Shown here one piece after another: positions 51,387-61,033 of a DNA stretch of 64,000 nt. The position numbers were made by a program, and so were the translations under genes. Position 1 is the first letter of the stretch. Each line of letters begins with the position of its first letter. Source of the DNA: Pseudomonas mohnii (GTDB taxonomy: Bacteria; Pseudomonadota; Gammaproteobacteria; Pseudomonadales; Pseudomonadaceae). The stretch lies in the NCBI RefSeq assembly GCF_900105115.1, contig NZ_FNRV01000001.1, positions 6,141,501 to 6,205,500 on the forward strand, written 5' to 3'. A model generated the notes under the pieces. The model was not told the origin of the DNA. It saw only the letters and a program-made list of their open reading frames with translations, and did no database searches.

Positions 51387-53555
51387 ATGGACAGCATCAC
51401 TGCGTTATCGCGTCGGGGTTTCCTCAAGGGCGCCACGGCGCTGGGCAGCGGCCTGGTGGTGGCGTTTGTCATCCCTGGTGCCCATCGGTTTACCCAGGGG
51501 GCGGACAACCAGGGCAATGTGTTCACGCCGAATGCGTTCCTGCGCATCGGCAATGACAACAGCGTCACTGTGTTGCTCGGCCATTCGGAAATGGGCCAGG
51601 GTATCTGGACCGGCCTGACCATGCTGATTGCCGAAGAGCTGGATGCCGACTGGTCGAAAATCCGCGTCGAACATTCCCCGGCCTCGGCTAAGGATTATGG
51701 GCTGGCCGGGTTTGGCGGGATGCAAATCACCGGCGGCTCGACTTCGACCTGGATGGAGTTCGACCGCTATCGCCAGGCCGGTGCGGCGGCGCGATTGATG
51801 TTGATCGAGGCTGCGGCCAAGCGTTTCAACGTGGCGCCGTCGCAGATCCGTACGGAATCGGGCGTGGTCATTGCCGGCGACCAGCGCGCCAGCTACGGCG
51901 AACTGGCCGACGATGCTGGCAAGCTGCCGGTGCCGGATCCGGCATCGATCAAGCTCAAGGACGCCAAGGACTGGAAATTCATCGGCAAACCCACCAAACG
52001 CCTGGACACCCCGGAAAAAATCACCGGGCGCGCGAAGTTCGGTATGGACGTGCAATTCGACGGCTTGATGACCGCGATGGTCGCCCGGTCGCCGGTATTT
52101 GGCGGCAGCGTCAAATCCTTCGAAGGCGCCGGCGCGCTGGCGATCCCGGGGGTGCACAAAGTGCTGCAGGTGCCGACCGGTGTGGCGGTGATTGCCGATC
52201 ATTATTGGGCGGCCAAGTTGGGGCGTGACGCGCTGACGGTGGAGTGGGACTTGGGGCCGAATACAGGCCTCGACAGTCAAAAACTGCTGGAGACTTTCCG
52301 CAAACTCGCCGCCACGCCGGGCCTTCCGGCCAGTCAGGCGGGCGATACCCAGGCGACGCTGGCCAAGGCGAGCAAGACCCTCGATGTCGAGTACAGCGTG
52401 CCGTACCTCGCGCATGCGCCCATGGAACCACTCAACTGCACGGTGAAGATCACCCAGGACAAGTGCGAAATCTGGACCGGCACCCAGTTCCAGACCCTCG
52501 ATCAGATGATCGCCGGGAAAATCACCGGGCTCAAACCAGAGCAAGTGGAAATCCATACCGAGTTCCTGGGCGGCGGTTTTGGCCGGCGCGCCAACCCGAC
52601 GTCGGACTTTGTCGCTGAAGCGGTGCAGGTTGCCAAGGCCGCGGGCGGGCCGGTGAAAACCGTGTGGGCGCGGGAGGATGACATTCGTGGCGGCTATTAC
52701 CGCTCGGCGTTCCTGCATCAGGCGCGGATTGGCCTGGGTGCCGACGGGCTGCCGCTGGCGTGGAAGCATGTGATGGTCGGGCAGTCGATCATGGCCGGCA
52801 CCTCCCTCGAAGCGGCGATGGTCAAGGATGGTATCGACAAGACCTCGGTCGAAGGCGTTGTGGACAGTCCCTACCTCGAAGGGCTGGCCAATCATCAGGT
52901 CGAGCTGCATTCACCGCAAACCGGCATCAAGGTGCTGTGGTTGCGTTCGGTGGGGCACAGTCACACGGCGTTTGTCATGGAATCGTTGATCGACGAGCTG
53001 GCGACGGCGGCGGGCAAGGACCCGGTGGAGTACCGCCGAACCTTGCTCAAGGATCATCCGCGACACCTCGGCGTGTTGAACCTGGCGGTGGAGAAAGCCA
53101 ACTGGAAGGCGCCACTGCCCCAGGGGCATGCCTTGGGCGTGGCGGTGCACGAGTCTTTCGGCAGTTACGTGGCGCAGGTTGCCGAAGTGTCCCAGGACAA
53201 CCTGGCGATCCGCGTGCATCGGGTGGTGTGCGCGGTGGACTGCGGGATTGCGGTTAACCCGCAGAGCATCGCGGCGCAGATGGAGTCGTGCATCACCTTT
53301 GGCCTCGGCTTCACCTTGCACAGCAAGCTGACCTTCAAGGACGGGCAAGTGGTGCAGTCCAATTACCACGACTATCAGGTGCTGCGGCTCAACGAGATGC
53401 CGGTGGTGGAGGTGCATATCGTGCCCAGCAGCGATAAACCCGGCGGTATCGGCGAGGCGGGCGTGCCGCCCATGGCGCCGGCCGTGGCCAACGCGGTGTT
53501 TGCCTTGACCGGCCAGCGCCTGCGCGAATTGCCACTGCAGTTGTCGGGGGTGTGA
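51387..53555 (+). CDS. iorB: Isoquinoline 1-oxidoreductase-type large molybdoenzyme subunit
   Basis: A 722-residue molybdopterin-binding subunit. The N-terminus is a twin-arginine signal (SRRGFLKGATALGSGL, residues 10-25), so the enzyme is exported folded to the periplasm. The catalytic and cofactor segments include GHSEMGQGIWTGL, YLAHAPMEPLNCTVKI, FLGGGFGRR and the C-terminal GGIGEAGVPPMAPAVANAVF glutamate loop. It pairs with the 2Fe-2S subunit seven bases upstream and the cytochrome directly downstream. Quinoline, isoquinoline or aldehyde substrates are typical; the actual one is open. Confidence 0.92.
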   Translation: MDSITALSRRGFLKGATALGSGLVVAFVIPGAHRFTQGADNQGNVFTPNAFLRIGNDNSVTVLLGHSEMGQGIWTGLTMLIAEELDADWSKIRVEHSPASAKDYGLAGFGGMQITGGSTSTWMEFDRYRQAGAAARLMLIEAAAKRFNVAPSQIRTESGVVIAGDQRASYGELADDAGKLPVPDPASIKLKDAKDWKFIGKPTKRLDTPEKITGRAKFGMDVQFDGLMTAMVARSPVFGGSVKSFEGAGALAIPGVHKVLQVPTGVAVIADHYWAAKLGRDALTVEWDLGPNTGLDSQKLLETFRKLAATPGLPASQAGDTQATLAKASKTLDVEYSVPYLAHAPMEPLNCTVKITQDKCEIWTGTQFQTLDQMIAGKITGLKPEQVEIHTEFLGGGFGRRANPTSDFVAEAVQVAKAAGGPVKTVWAREDDIRGGYYRSAFLHQARIGLGADGLPLAWKHVMVGQSIMAGTSLEAAMVKDGIDKTSVEGVVDSPYLEGLANHQVELHSPQTGIKVLWLRSVGHSHTAFVMESLIDELATAAGKDPVEYRRTLLKDHPRHLGVLNLAVEKANWKAPLPQGHALGVAVHESFGSYVAQVAEVSQDNLAIRVHRVVCAVDCGIAVNPQSIAAQMESCITFGLGFTLHSKLTFKDGQVVQSNYHDYQVLRLNEMPVVEVHIVPSSDKPGGIGEAGVPPMAPAVANAVFALTGQRLRELPLQLSGV

Positions 53556-53556
53556 G

Positions 53557-54135
53557 ATGAAACGACATCACTGGTTGTTGGGCTCGGTCCTGCTGGTTTG
53601 CCTGTTTATCTATGCAACCGAGTTGTTCGCCGATGACCGCGAAGCGTTGAAGGCCTTCGAAACCGTGCTGAAGGTTTTCCAGAGCCCGCGTTGCCAAAAC
53701 TGCCACATTCCCGGCGATTCACCGTTGCAGTTCGATTCGGGAAAGCCCCATGGGATGAATGTGGTGCGTGGCCTGGATGGCAAGGGTGCCGCGGGACTGC
53801 CCTGCGCGACCTGCCACGCCGAGGCCAATCCACCGCCCGGTTACGACCCTAAGGCACCCCCGGGGGCGCCCCATTGGAGCCTGCCACCGGCCGCGCACAA
53901 AATGGCCTGGATTGGCCTGCCGCCCGACAAGTTGTGCGCCATGATCAAGGACCGTTCCAGCAACGGCGATCGTGATTTCGCGGCGCTGATCAAGCATGTC
54001 AGCGAGGACAAACTGGTGCTGTGGGGCTGGAATCCCGGAGGCAATCGCGAGCCGGTGCCGGTGCCCCACGCTATTTTCGTCGAGCAATTCAAGGCTTGGG
54101 CGGACGCGGGAGGGCCCTGTCCGCAGGGTAGCTGA
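53557..54135 (+). CDS. Periplasmic c-type cytochrome subunit of the molybdoenzyme
   Basis: A 192-residue exported protein with an N-terminal signal/anchor (about 1-25, LLGSVLLVCLFIYATELFAD) and two CxxCH haem motifs, CQNCH near 49 and CATCH near 84. It begins two bases after the large-subunit stop, so it almost certainly accepts electrons from the 2Fe-2S subunit. A third, non-CxxCH loop follows (GPPDKLCAMI-like). Odd in being short and specific to these operons. Confidence 0.88.
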   Translation: MKRHHWLLGSVLLVCLFIYATELFADDREALKAFETVLKVFQSPRCQNCHIPGDSPLQFDSGKPHGMNVVRGLDGKGAAGLPCATCHAEANPPPGYDPKAPPGAPHWSLPPAAHKMAWIGLPPDKLCAMIKDRSSNGDRDFAALIKHVSEDKLVLWGWNPGGNREPVPVPHAIFVEQFKAWADAGGPCPQGS

Positions 54136-54209
54136 CCAACGGTGCGTCAGCCGGGAGTCAAACCGGTTCTGGGCGACTCTAAAGTACAGAGTCGCCACAG
54201 GAGCAACTT

Positions 54210-54791
54210 ATGCTGATCCCAGGCAAGACTTACCCATCAAGCGTTTGCGCAGACCCCTTGCGCACGCCATTGCAGGAACGCGAACTGCTGCGCGACCTGG
54301 CCCGCCAGGCTGAGCAGGAACTGATCGGCGTGCAAATGGCGAGCATGGATGAGTTGACACTGCTGTCCAATCGGCACGGTTTCATCGCATTGGCCCAACT
54401 GGGCCTGAACGTCTGCCAGCAACTGGGCCGGCCGGCGACCCTGCTGTTTTTTAACCTCGACGACTTCAAGCGCATCAACTACTTGTTCGGTCGCGCCGAG
54501 GGCGACGATGCCCTGAAAACCTTTGCCGATGTGCTGCGCATAGGCTTCAGGGAAAGCGACGTGATCGGTCGACTGGACGGTGCCACCTTCGTCGCTTTGC
54601 TGACGGGGTCCAGCGCGGTGGACATCAAGGCGATCAAGGCGCGACTCGAAGAAATGCTCGATGAGCGCAATGCCACGTTGCATCGCGGTTATGACATTCG
54701 CTTCAGCATCGGGCAGATCGACTACGACACTGTGCTGCATGGCTCGATTGAAGAGCTTTTGGTTGAGGCGCAAACGGTGTTGGGCCGCTAG
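54210..54791 (+). CDS. GGDEF-domain protein with degenerate active site
   Basis: A 193-residue GGDEF-fold protein without a sensory domain. It keeps LLFFNLDDFKRINYLFGRAEGDDAL, the metal-aspartate and hydrophobic positions, but the signature GG(D/E)EF is LDGATF (RLDGATFVALL). Diguanylate cyclase activity is therefore unlikely; it may bind a nucleotide or act through protein contacts. It starts at ATG 54210 after CAGGAG and has no operon partner. Confidence 0.85.
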   Translation: MLIPGKTYPSSVCADPLRTPLQERELLRDLARQAEQELIGVQMASMDELTLLSNRHGFIALAQLGLNVCQQLGRPATLLFFNLDDFKRINYLFGRAEGDDALKTFADVLRIGFRESDVIGRLDGATFVALLTGSSAVDIKAIKARLEEMLDERNATLHRGYDIRFSIGQIDYDTVLHGSIEELLVEAQTVLGR

Positions 54792-54811
54792 ACGTGTGTT
54801 GGCAGGACTGG

Positions 54812-54908
54812 CCCCTTCGCGGGCAAGTCCGCTCCCACAGGGTGTGGTTGTACACCGTTCGTGTGAACGACAGACATCACTGTGGGAGCGGGCTTGCCCG
54901 CGAAGGCG
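54812..54908. repeat. REP pair (inverted)
   Basis: CCTTCGCGGGCAAGTCCGCT on the left and AGCGGGCTTGCCCGCGAAGG on the right, separated by about 48 bases, in the convergent gap between the GGDEF and VOC genes. Confidence 0.85.
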
Positions 54909-54924
54909 TCCTCGCTGTCACCGC

Positions 54925-55350
54925 TTATTTGGCAAACAACTGCCCGATATCCTTGAATGCCTTGAATTCCAGCGCATTGCCGCAGGGATCAAACAGAAAC
55001 ATCGTCGCCTGCTCACCCACCAGCCCCTGGAAACGAATCCCCGGTTCGATCACGAAGCGCGTCCCCAGCGCCTTCAGCCGTTCGGCCAGCGCTTCCCACT
55101 CCGCCATTCCCAGAACCACGCCAAAATGCGGCACCGGCACGTCATGGCCGTCCACAGCATTGGTGTGGGCAGCTTCCTGGATCGCGTTTTTCGGTGCCAG
55201 GTGGATCACCAGTTGGTGGCCGAAAAAGTTGAAATCGACCCAATGCTCGCTGGAGCGACCTTCTTCCAGGCCGAACACGGTGCCGTAAAAGTGTCGCGCG
55301 GCCGGCAGGTCATAGACGGGAATGGCGAGGTGAAATGGGGAGAGCTGCAT
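54925..55350 (-). CDS. VOC family protein (glyoxalase/dioxygenase fold)
   Basis: A 141-residue VOC protein: [20 protein letters not shown] at the start, [30 protein letters not shown], and a C-terminal [15 protein letters not shown] metal-binding segment with the usual Glu. The His and Glu positions indicate a metal site. Known family members are extradiol dioxygenases or glyoxalases. Divergent from a LysR regulator 111 bases away, which may control it. Confidence 0.92.
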   Translation of the reverse strand: MQLSPFHLAIPVYDLPAARHFYGTVFGLEEGRSSEHWVDFNFFGHQLVIHLAPKNAIQEAAHTNAVDGHDVPVPHFGVVLGMAEWEALAERLKALGTRFVIEPGIRFQGLVGEQATMFLFDPCGNALEFKAFKDIGQLFAK

Positions 55351-55461
55351 CGGGTGGGCCTCAATCTGCTGAATTCAGGCTGAGTGTATTCCTGTGCTTT
55401 TCGATTAAAAGACGATAGTTTTTGCGCCGAGCTCAAATTATTTCGATCAATCGGGGGCCCT

Positions 55462-56322
55462 ATGCTGCGGGAACTGAAAACCTTTATCGCGGTGACGCGT
55501 TACGGCACGTTTGCGGCGGCGGGCATGCACATCGGCCTGACACAGTCGGCCGTCAGTGCGCAGATGCGCAACCTGGAACAGGCCCTCGGGATTCGCTTGT
55601 TCGATCGCACCGGACGTCAGGCATTGCTCAATGCGGCGGGGCAGCGCGCGTTGCCCATGGCCCGGGAGATCCTGGACACCTTCAGCCGCATGGCCGTCAG
55701 CGACGATGTCAGCGAATACCGTGGCGAGCTGAAAATCGGTGCGGTGGCCACGGCCCAGACCGGATTGCTGCCCCAGGCCTTGCTGCGTTTGCGTCAGCAG
55801 GCGCCATTGCTGGAGCCAAAACTGGTGCCGGGGGTGTCGCTCAATCTGTTGAGCCAGGTGGACACCGGCGAAGTCGATCTGGCGATCCTGATCAAGCCAC
55901 CATTCGACCTGTCCAAGGAACTGTCGGCGCAAGTGATTCGCCGCGAGCCGTTTGTATTGATCGTCCCGGCGGAGCTCGAAGGCGACGAGCCGCTGCAACT
56001 GCTCGCCGATCACCCCCATGTACGCTACGACCGCAACTCGTTTGGTGGACGCCTGGTGACCCGGTTTCTGCGTGAACAGCAGGTTGATGTGCAGGTGGCG
56101 CTGGAGCTGGATGAACTGGAAGCCATCGTCAAGATGGTCGAATGCGGGTTGGGGGTTTCGTTGCTGCCCGAAGCCGGTTTGTGGCTCGAGCATGGGGCGA
56201 AGGTCAGGGTGATTCGCCTGGGTGAGTTGACGTTTTATCGGGAGATTGTGTTGTTGCAGCGTTACAGCCAGCGACAGCAGTCGATTCAGCAGCTGTTTGC
56301 CAATTGCCTGACACAACATTGA
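55462..56322 (+). CDS. LysR-family transcriptional regulator
   Basis: A 286-residue LysR protein. The HTH lies in residues 1-60 (MLRELKTFIAVTRYGTFAAAG, HIGLTQSAVSAQMRNLEQALG), followed by a ligand-binding domain with LVIAVPA-like segments (PFVLIVPAELEG). ATG 55462 is chosen because the HTH begins there; the frame is open upstream. It is divergent from the VOC gene and followed by a REP pair. Confidence 0.92.
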   Translation: MLRELKTFIAVTRYGTFAAAGMHIGLTQSAVSAQMRNLEQALGIRLFDRTGRQALLNAAGQRALPMAREILDTFSRMAVSDDVSEYRGELKIGAVATAQTGLLPQALLRLRQQAPLLEPKLVPGVSLNLLSQVDTGEVDLAILIKPPFDLSKELSAQVIRREPFVLIVPAELEGDEPLQLLADHPHVRYDRNSFGGRLVTRFLREQQVDVQVALELDELEAIVKMVECGLGVSLLPEAGLWLEHGAKVRVIRLGELTFYREIVLLQRYSQRQQSIQQLFANCLTQH

Positions 56323-56430
56323 CCCCGTAGGAGCGAGGCTGCTCGCGATGGTCGTTAACGATGATGCGTTTTGTCAGGATGAAACACGGTGCTTTGAAGT
56401 CCATCGCGAGCAGGCTCGCTCCTACAGGGG
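56323..56430. repeat. REP pair (inverted), second sequence type
   Basis: CCCCGTAGGAGCGAGGCTGC then TCGCGATGG, and further right CCATCGCGAGCAGGCTCGCT then CCTACAGGGG, facing each other with about 50 bases between. Same type as at 36746. Confidence 0.85.
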
Positions 56431-56460
56431 AATGCGTGCGATCGAGGATTCACAGGCACA

Positions 56461-56490
56461 AAAAAACCCGCCTGAAGAGGCGGGTTTTTT
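56461..56490. terminator. Bidirectional terminator of fabI
   Basis: AAAAAACCCGCCT-GAAG-AGGCGGGTTTTTT: a 13-bp perfect stem with a 4-base loop and A/T tails. It lies 16 bases after the fabI stop (56507) and can also end transcription from the LysR side. Confidence 0.95.
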
Positions 56491-56506
56491 ATCGGCTAAC
56501 CGAAGA

Positions 56507-57301
56507 TCACTCTTCGAGGTTGCCCATGGCGGTGGTGTTGAAGCCACCGTCTACGTACATGATTTCACCGCTGATGCCGGACGCCAGGTCCGAGCACAGG
56601 AAGGCGCCGGCGTTGCCGACTTCTTCGATGGTGACGTTGCGACGCAGCGGGGTTTGCGCTTCGTTGGCGGCCAGCATCTTGCGGAAGTTCTTGATGCCGG
56701 AAGCGGCGAGGGTGCGGATCGGGCCTGCCGATACGCAGTTGACGCGGGTGCCGTCCGGGCCCAGGGAGCCGGCCAGGTAACGCACGCCGGCTTCCAGGGA
56801 AGCCTTGGCCATGCCCATCACGTTGTAGTTCGGCATGGTGCGCTCAGCGCCCAGGTACGACAGGGTCAGCAGGCTGCCGTTGCGGCCTTTCATCATTTCG
56901 CGACCGGCCTTGGCCAGGGCCACGAAGCTGTAGGCGCTGATGTCGTGAGCGATGCGGAAACCTTCACGGGTGGTGGCTTCGGTGAAGTCGCCGTCCAGTT
57001 GGTCGCCCGGGGCGAAGCCGACGGAGTGCACGATGCAGTCCAGGCCGTCCCACTTCTTGCTCAGCTCTTCGAAGACCTTGGCGATTTCCGCATCGCTGGC
57101 CACGTCGCACGGGAAGCACAGCTCAGGGCTCGAACCCCAGCCTTGCGCGAACTCTTCGACACGACCTTTCAGTTTGTCGTTCTGATAAGTGAAGGCAAGC
57201 TCAGCGCCCTCGCGATGCATGGCGGCAGCGATGCCGGATGCGATGGACAGCTTGCTGGCGACACCGACGATCAGTACGCGCTTACCGGCGAGAAAACCCA
57301 T
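56507..57301 (-). CDS. fabI: Enoyl-[acyl-carrier-protein] reductase (NADH) FabI
   Basis: A 264-residue SDR enoyl-ACP reductase, the usual FabI length. The glycine-rich [13 protein letters not shown] motif near 13-25 and the catalytic Tyr149, Tyr159 and Lys166 ([18 protein letters not shown]) agree with the Y-x6-Y-x6-K pattern of FabI. It completes each fatty-acid elongation cycle and is the triclosan target. It starts 22 bases downstream of the stop of the npp ATPase gene and may be transcribed from the npp promoter or its own. Confidence 0.97.
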   Translation of the reverse strand: MGFLAGKRVLIVGVASKLSIASGIAAAMHREGAELAFTYQNDKLKGRVEEFAQGWGSSPELCFPCDVASDAEIAKVFEELSKKWDGLDCIVHSVGFAPGDQLDGDFTEATTREGFRIAHDISAYSFVALAKAGREMMKGRNGSLLTLSYLGAERTMPNYNVMGMAKASLEAGVRYLAGSLGPDGTRVNCVSAGPIRTLAASGIKNFRKMLAANEAQTPLRRNVTIEEVGNAGAFLCSDLASGISGEIMYVDGGFNTTAMGNLEE

Positions 57302-57322
57302 GTGTTGCTCCTCTCTTTCAGG

Positions 57323-58933
57323 TTATTGCGCAGTGGCTGGAGCCAGGAAAGCGGCTTCGAGCAACTGCTGTGTATACGGATGTTGGGGGGCGGCAAAAAT
57401 GCTTTGCGCGTCTCCCTGTTCGACCACTTGGCCATGCTTGACCACCATCAGCTGGTGGCTGAGCGCTTTGACGACAGCCAGGTCATGGCTGATAAACAGA
57501 TACGTCAGGTTGTACTTGCTTTGCAGTGAACGCAAAAGCTCCACCACTTGGCGTTGCACGGTGCGGTCGAGGGCCGAAGTCGGCTCGTCCAGCAGAATCA
57601 ACGCCGGTTTTAGCACTAATGCCCGGGCAATGGCGATTCTCTGCCGTTGCCCACCGGAAAATTCGTGGGGGTAGCGGTGCCGGGTTTCCGGGTCCAGACC
57701 TACCTCCTTGAGTGCCGCAATGATCGCTTGTTCCTGTTCCGCCTCGGTGCCCATCTTGTGGATCCGCAGGCCTTCGCCGACGATCTGGCTCACGCACATC
57801 CGCGGGCTCAGGCTGCCGAAGGGGTCCTGGAACACCACCTGCATTTCCCTGCGCAACGGCCGCACCTGTTGTTGCGTCAGGCAGTCTAGCTGCTTGCCTT
57901 CAAAACGGATGGTGCCTTTGCTGCCGATCAACCGCAGGATCGCCAGACCCAACGTCGACTTGCCGGAACCGCTCTCTCCCACGATCCCCAGGGTCTGACC
58001 CTGAGGCAGGCTGAAATTGATGCCGTCCACGGCCTTGACGTAATCCACCGTCTTTTTCAGCAAGCCTTTCTTGATCGGGAACCAGACTTTCAAGTCCTTG
58101 ACCGTCAGCAATGGCGGGCCAACCACATTGGTCGCCGGCGTGCCGCTGGGCTCCGCTGCCAGCAGGATCCGGGTGTACGGATGCTGCGGCGCGCGGAACA
58201 ATTCTTCGCACGATGCCTGTTCGACGATGCAACCGCGCTGCATGACACATACGCGATGCGCAATTCTTTTCACCAGGTTCAAATCGTGGCTGATCAGCAG
58301 CAATGCCATGCCCAGGCGGGCCTGTAGTTCCTTGAGCAATTCGAGGATTTTCAGCTGAACGGTCACGTCCAGCGCGGTGGTCGGCTCGTCGGCAATCAGC
58401 AGTTCCGGCTCGTTGGCCAGGGCCATGGCGATCATCACTCGCTGGCGCTGACCGCCGGACAACTCATGGGGCAAGGCCTTGAGGCGCTTGTGCGGCTCGG
58501 GGATGCCGACCATTTCCAGCAACTCCAGGGTGCGCCTGGTCGCGACTTTCCCGACCAGCCCCTTGTGGATGCCCAATACCTCGTTGATCTGCTTCTCGAT
58601 CGAATGCAGCGGGTTGAGCGAGGTCATCGGCTCCTGAAAGATCATTGCGATCCGGTTGCCGCGGATGTGGCGGATGGTCTTCTCTTTCAGGCTCAACAGA
58701 TCTTGCCCGGAATAGGCAATGGTGCCTGACGGATGCCGGGCGAGCGGGTAGGGCAGAAGGCGCAGGATCGAGTGGGCGGTCACCGATTTGCCGGAGCCGC
58801 TTTCGCCCACCAGGGCCAGGGTTTCACCGCGCTTGATGTCGAAACTGACCCCTTCGACCACACGCTGGCAGTGGTCGCCGACGACAAACTCGACGGCGAG
58901 GTCGCGCACTTCGATCAGATTGTCCTGATTCAT
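57323..58933 (-). CDS. nppD: ABC transporter ATP-binding protein, double (YejF/NppD type)
   Basis: A 536-residue fusion of two ABC ATPase domains. Each has Walker A ([12 protein letters not shown] near 36; [12 protein letters not shown] near 320), signature [15 protein letters not shown] and [15 protein letters not shown], and Walker [13 protein letters not shown] and [11 protein letters not shown]. This is the arrangement of YejF/NppD that powers peptide-antibiotic and peptide uptake. It follows the permease genes by one base and directly precedes fabI, the gene order of P. aeruginosa PA1806-PA1811. Gene symbol from that order. Confidence 0.95.
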   Translation of the reverse strand: MNQDNLIEVRDLAVEFVVGDHCQRVVEGVSFDIKRGETLALVGESGSGKSVTAHSILRLLPYPLARHPSGTIAYSGQDLLSLKEKTIRHIRGNRIAMIFQEPMTSLNPLHSIEKQINEVLGIHKGLVGKVATRRTLELLEMVGIPEPHKRLKALPHELSGGQRQRVMIAMALANEPELLIADEPTTALDVTVQLKILELLKELQARLGMALLLISHDLNLVKRIAHRVCVMQRGCIVEQASCEELFRAPQHPYTRILLAAEPSGTPATNVVGPPLLTVKDLKVWFPIKKGLLKKTVDYVKAVDGINFSLPQGQTLGIVGESGSGKSTLGLAILRLIGSKGTIRFEGKQLDCLTQQQVRPLRREMQVVFQDPFGSLSPRMCVSQIVGEGLRIHKMGTEAEQEQAIIAALKEVGLDPETRHRYPHEFSGGQRQRIAIARALVLKPALILLDEPTSALDRTVQRQVVELLRSLQSKYNLTYLFISHDLAVVKALSHQLMVVKHGQVVEQGDAQSIFAAPQHPYTQQLLEAAFLAPATAQ

Positions 58934-58934
58934 T

Positions 58935-59954
58935 TCACTTCCTCGGGTCGAAGGCGTCGCGAGCGGACTCGCCGATAAACACCAGCAAACTCAACATCAA
59001 CGCCAACACCGCAAACGCGCTCATGCCGAGCCACGGTGCTTGCAGGTTGGATTTGCCCTGGGCCACCAGTTCACCCAGGGAAGGACTGCCCGCCGGCAGG
59101 CCGAAGCCGAGGAAATCCAGGGCGGTGAGGGTGCCGATGGCGCCGGTCAGGATGAACGGCATGAAGGTCATGGTCGAGACCATGGCGTTGGGCAGGATGT
59201 GGCGGAACATGATCGCCCCATTCTGCATGCCCAGCGCCCGGGCCGCGCGTACGTATTCCAGGTTGCGCCCCCGCAGGAATTCGGCGCGCACCACATCGAC
59301 CAGGCTCATCCAGGAAAACAACAGCATGATGCCCAGCAGCCACCAGAAATTGGGCTGGACAAAACTGGCCAGGATGATCAGCAGATAGAGCACCGGCAAC
59401 CCGGACCAGATTTCGAGGAATCGCTGCCCGGCCAGATCGATCCAGCCACCGTAGAAACCCTGCAGGGCACCGGCGATGACGCCAATGATCGAGCTGAACA
59501 GGGTCAGTGTCAGGGCGAACAACACCGAAATGCGGAAGCCGTAGATCACGCGGGCCAATACGTCACGGCCCTGGTCATCGGTGCCGAGGAGGTTATCGCT
59601 CGAGGGCGGCGCCGGTGCCGGGACTTTCAGGTCGTAGTTGATGCTCTGGTAGCTGTAGGGAATCGGCGCCCACAGCACCCAGGCGTCCTTGGCCTTGAGC
59701 AGTTCGCGGATGTACGGGCTCTTGTAGTTGGCTTCCAGCGGGAATTCGCCGCCGAAGGTGGTTTCCGGGTAGCGCTTGAGCGCCGGGAAGTACCAGTTGT
59801 TGTCGTAATGCACCACCAGGGGTTTGTCGTTGGCAATCAGCTCGGCGCCGAGGCTGGCGCCGAACAGGATCAGAAACAGCCACAGCGACCACCAGCCACG
59901 CTTGTTGGCCTTGAACAGTTCGAAGCGACGGCGATTGAGAGGGGACAGGTTCAT
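58935..59954 (-). CDS. nppC: ABC transporter permease (YejE/NppC type)
   Basis: A 339-residue permease: MNLSPLNRRRFELFKANKRG at the start, six hydrophobic segments, an extended periplasmic region (SYQSINYDLKVPAPAPPSSD) and the EAA loop around EFLRGRNLEYVRAARALGM. ATG 59954 is chosen; the frame is open to 59996. It follows the second permease by a single base. It is the second inner-membrane channel subunit of the uptake system. Confidence 0.93.
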   Translation of the reverse strand: MNLSPLNRRRFELFKANKRGWWSLWLFLILFGASLGAELIANDKPLVVHYDNNWYFPALKRYPETTFGGEFPLEANYKSPYIRELLKAKDAWVLWAPIPYSYQSINYDLKVPAPAPPSSDNLLGTDDQGRDVLARVIYGFRISVLFALTLTLFSSIIGVIAGALQGFYGGWIDLAGQRFLEIWSGLPVLYLLIILASFVQPNFWWLLGIMLLFSWMSLVDVVRAEFLRGRNLEYVRAARALGMQNGAIMFRHILPNAMVSTMTFMPFILTGAIGTLTALDFLGFGLPAGSPSLGELVAQGKSNLQAPWLGMSAFAVLALMLSLLVFIGESARDAFDPRK

Positions 59955-59955
59955 C

Positions 59956-61029
59956 TCAATGCTCCCGGCTTTCGAAGTCGATGCGCGGATCGACAAAGGT
60001 GTAGGTGAGGTCGCCGATCAGTTTCACCACCAGCCCCAGCAGGGTGAAGATGAACAGGGTGCCGAAAACCACCGGGTAATCGCGGTTGATCGCCGCTTCG
60101 AAACTCATCAGGCCGAGGCCGTCGAGGGAGAAGATCACTTCGACCAGCAGCGAACCGGTGAAGAAGATACCGATGAACGCCGACGGGAACCCGGCGATCA
60201 CCAGCAGCATGGCGTTGCGGAACACATGGCCGTAGAGCACGCGATGGTTGGTCAGGCCCTTGGCCTTGGCGGTGACCACGTATTGCTTGTTGATTTCGTC
60301 GAGGAAGCTGTTTTTGGTCAGCAGGGTCATGGTCGCGAAGTTGCCGATCACCAGCGCGGTCACCGGCAGCGCCAGGTGCCAGAAATAATCGAGCACCTTG
60401 CCGCCCATGCTCAGTTCATCGAAGTTGTTCGATGTCAGCCCGCGCAGGGGGAACCAGTCCAGATAACTGCCGCCGGCAAACACCACGATCAGCAGGATGG
60501 CGAACAGGAACGCCGGGATGGCGTAGCCGACGATGATCGCCGAACTGGTCCAGACGTCGAAGTGACTGCCGTGCCGCGTGGCCTTGGCGATCCCCAGCGG
60601 GATCGACACCAGGTACATGATCAGCGTGCTCCACAGCCCAAGGGAGATCGACACGGGCATCTTTTCCTTGATCAGGTCGATGACCTTGGCGTCGCGAAAG
60701 AAACTGTCGCCGAAATCCAGGGACGCATAGTTCTTGACCATGATCCACAGGCGTTCCGGCGCCGACTTGTCGAAGCCGTACATGTGCTCGATTTCCTTGA
60801 CCAGCGCCGGGTCCAGGCCTTGGGCGCCGCGATAGGCCGAGCCGGCTACCGAGACTTCGGCACCGCCACCGGCGATGCGGCTGGTGGCGCCTTCGAAACC
60901 TTCGAGTTTGGCGATCATCTGCTCCACCGGCCCGCCGGGGGCGGCCTGGATGATCACGAAGTTGATCAGCAAAATGCCGAACAAGGTCGGAATGATCAGC
61001 AGCAGTCGCCGAAAAATATACGCCAGCAT
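59956..61029 (-). CDS. nppB: ABC transporter permease (YejB/NppB type)
   Basis: A 357-residue permease: [20 protein letters not shown] at the start, then the periplasmic loop [20 protein letters not shown], and five further segments, with the EAA-type loop around [21 protein letters not shown]. It is the N-terminal-type oligopeptide permease (OppB-like). The stop lies one base before the next permease start. Confidence 0.93.
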   Translation of the reverse strand: MLAYIFRRLLLIIPTLFGILLINFVIIQAAPGGPVEQMIAKLEGFEGATSRIAGGGAEVSVAGSAYRGAQGLDPALVKEIEHMYGFDKSAPERLWIMVKNYASLDFGDSFFRDAKVIDLIKEKMPVSISLGLWSTLIMYLVSIPLGIAKATRHGSHFDVWTSSAIIVGYAIPAFLFAILLIVVFAGGSYLDWFPLRGLTSNNFDELSMGGKVLDYFWHLALPVTALVIGNFATMTLLTKNSFLDEINKQYVVTAKAKGLTNHRVLYGHVFRNAMLLVIAGFPSAFIGIFFTGSLLVEVIFSLDGLGLMSFEAAINRDYPVVFGTLFIFTLLGLVVKLIGDLTYTFVDPRIDFESREH

Positions 61030-61033
61030 CTGA

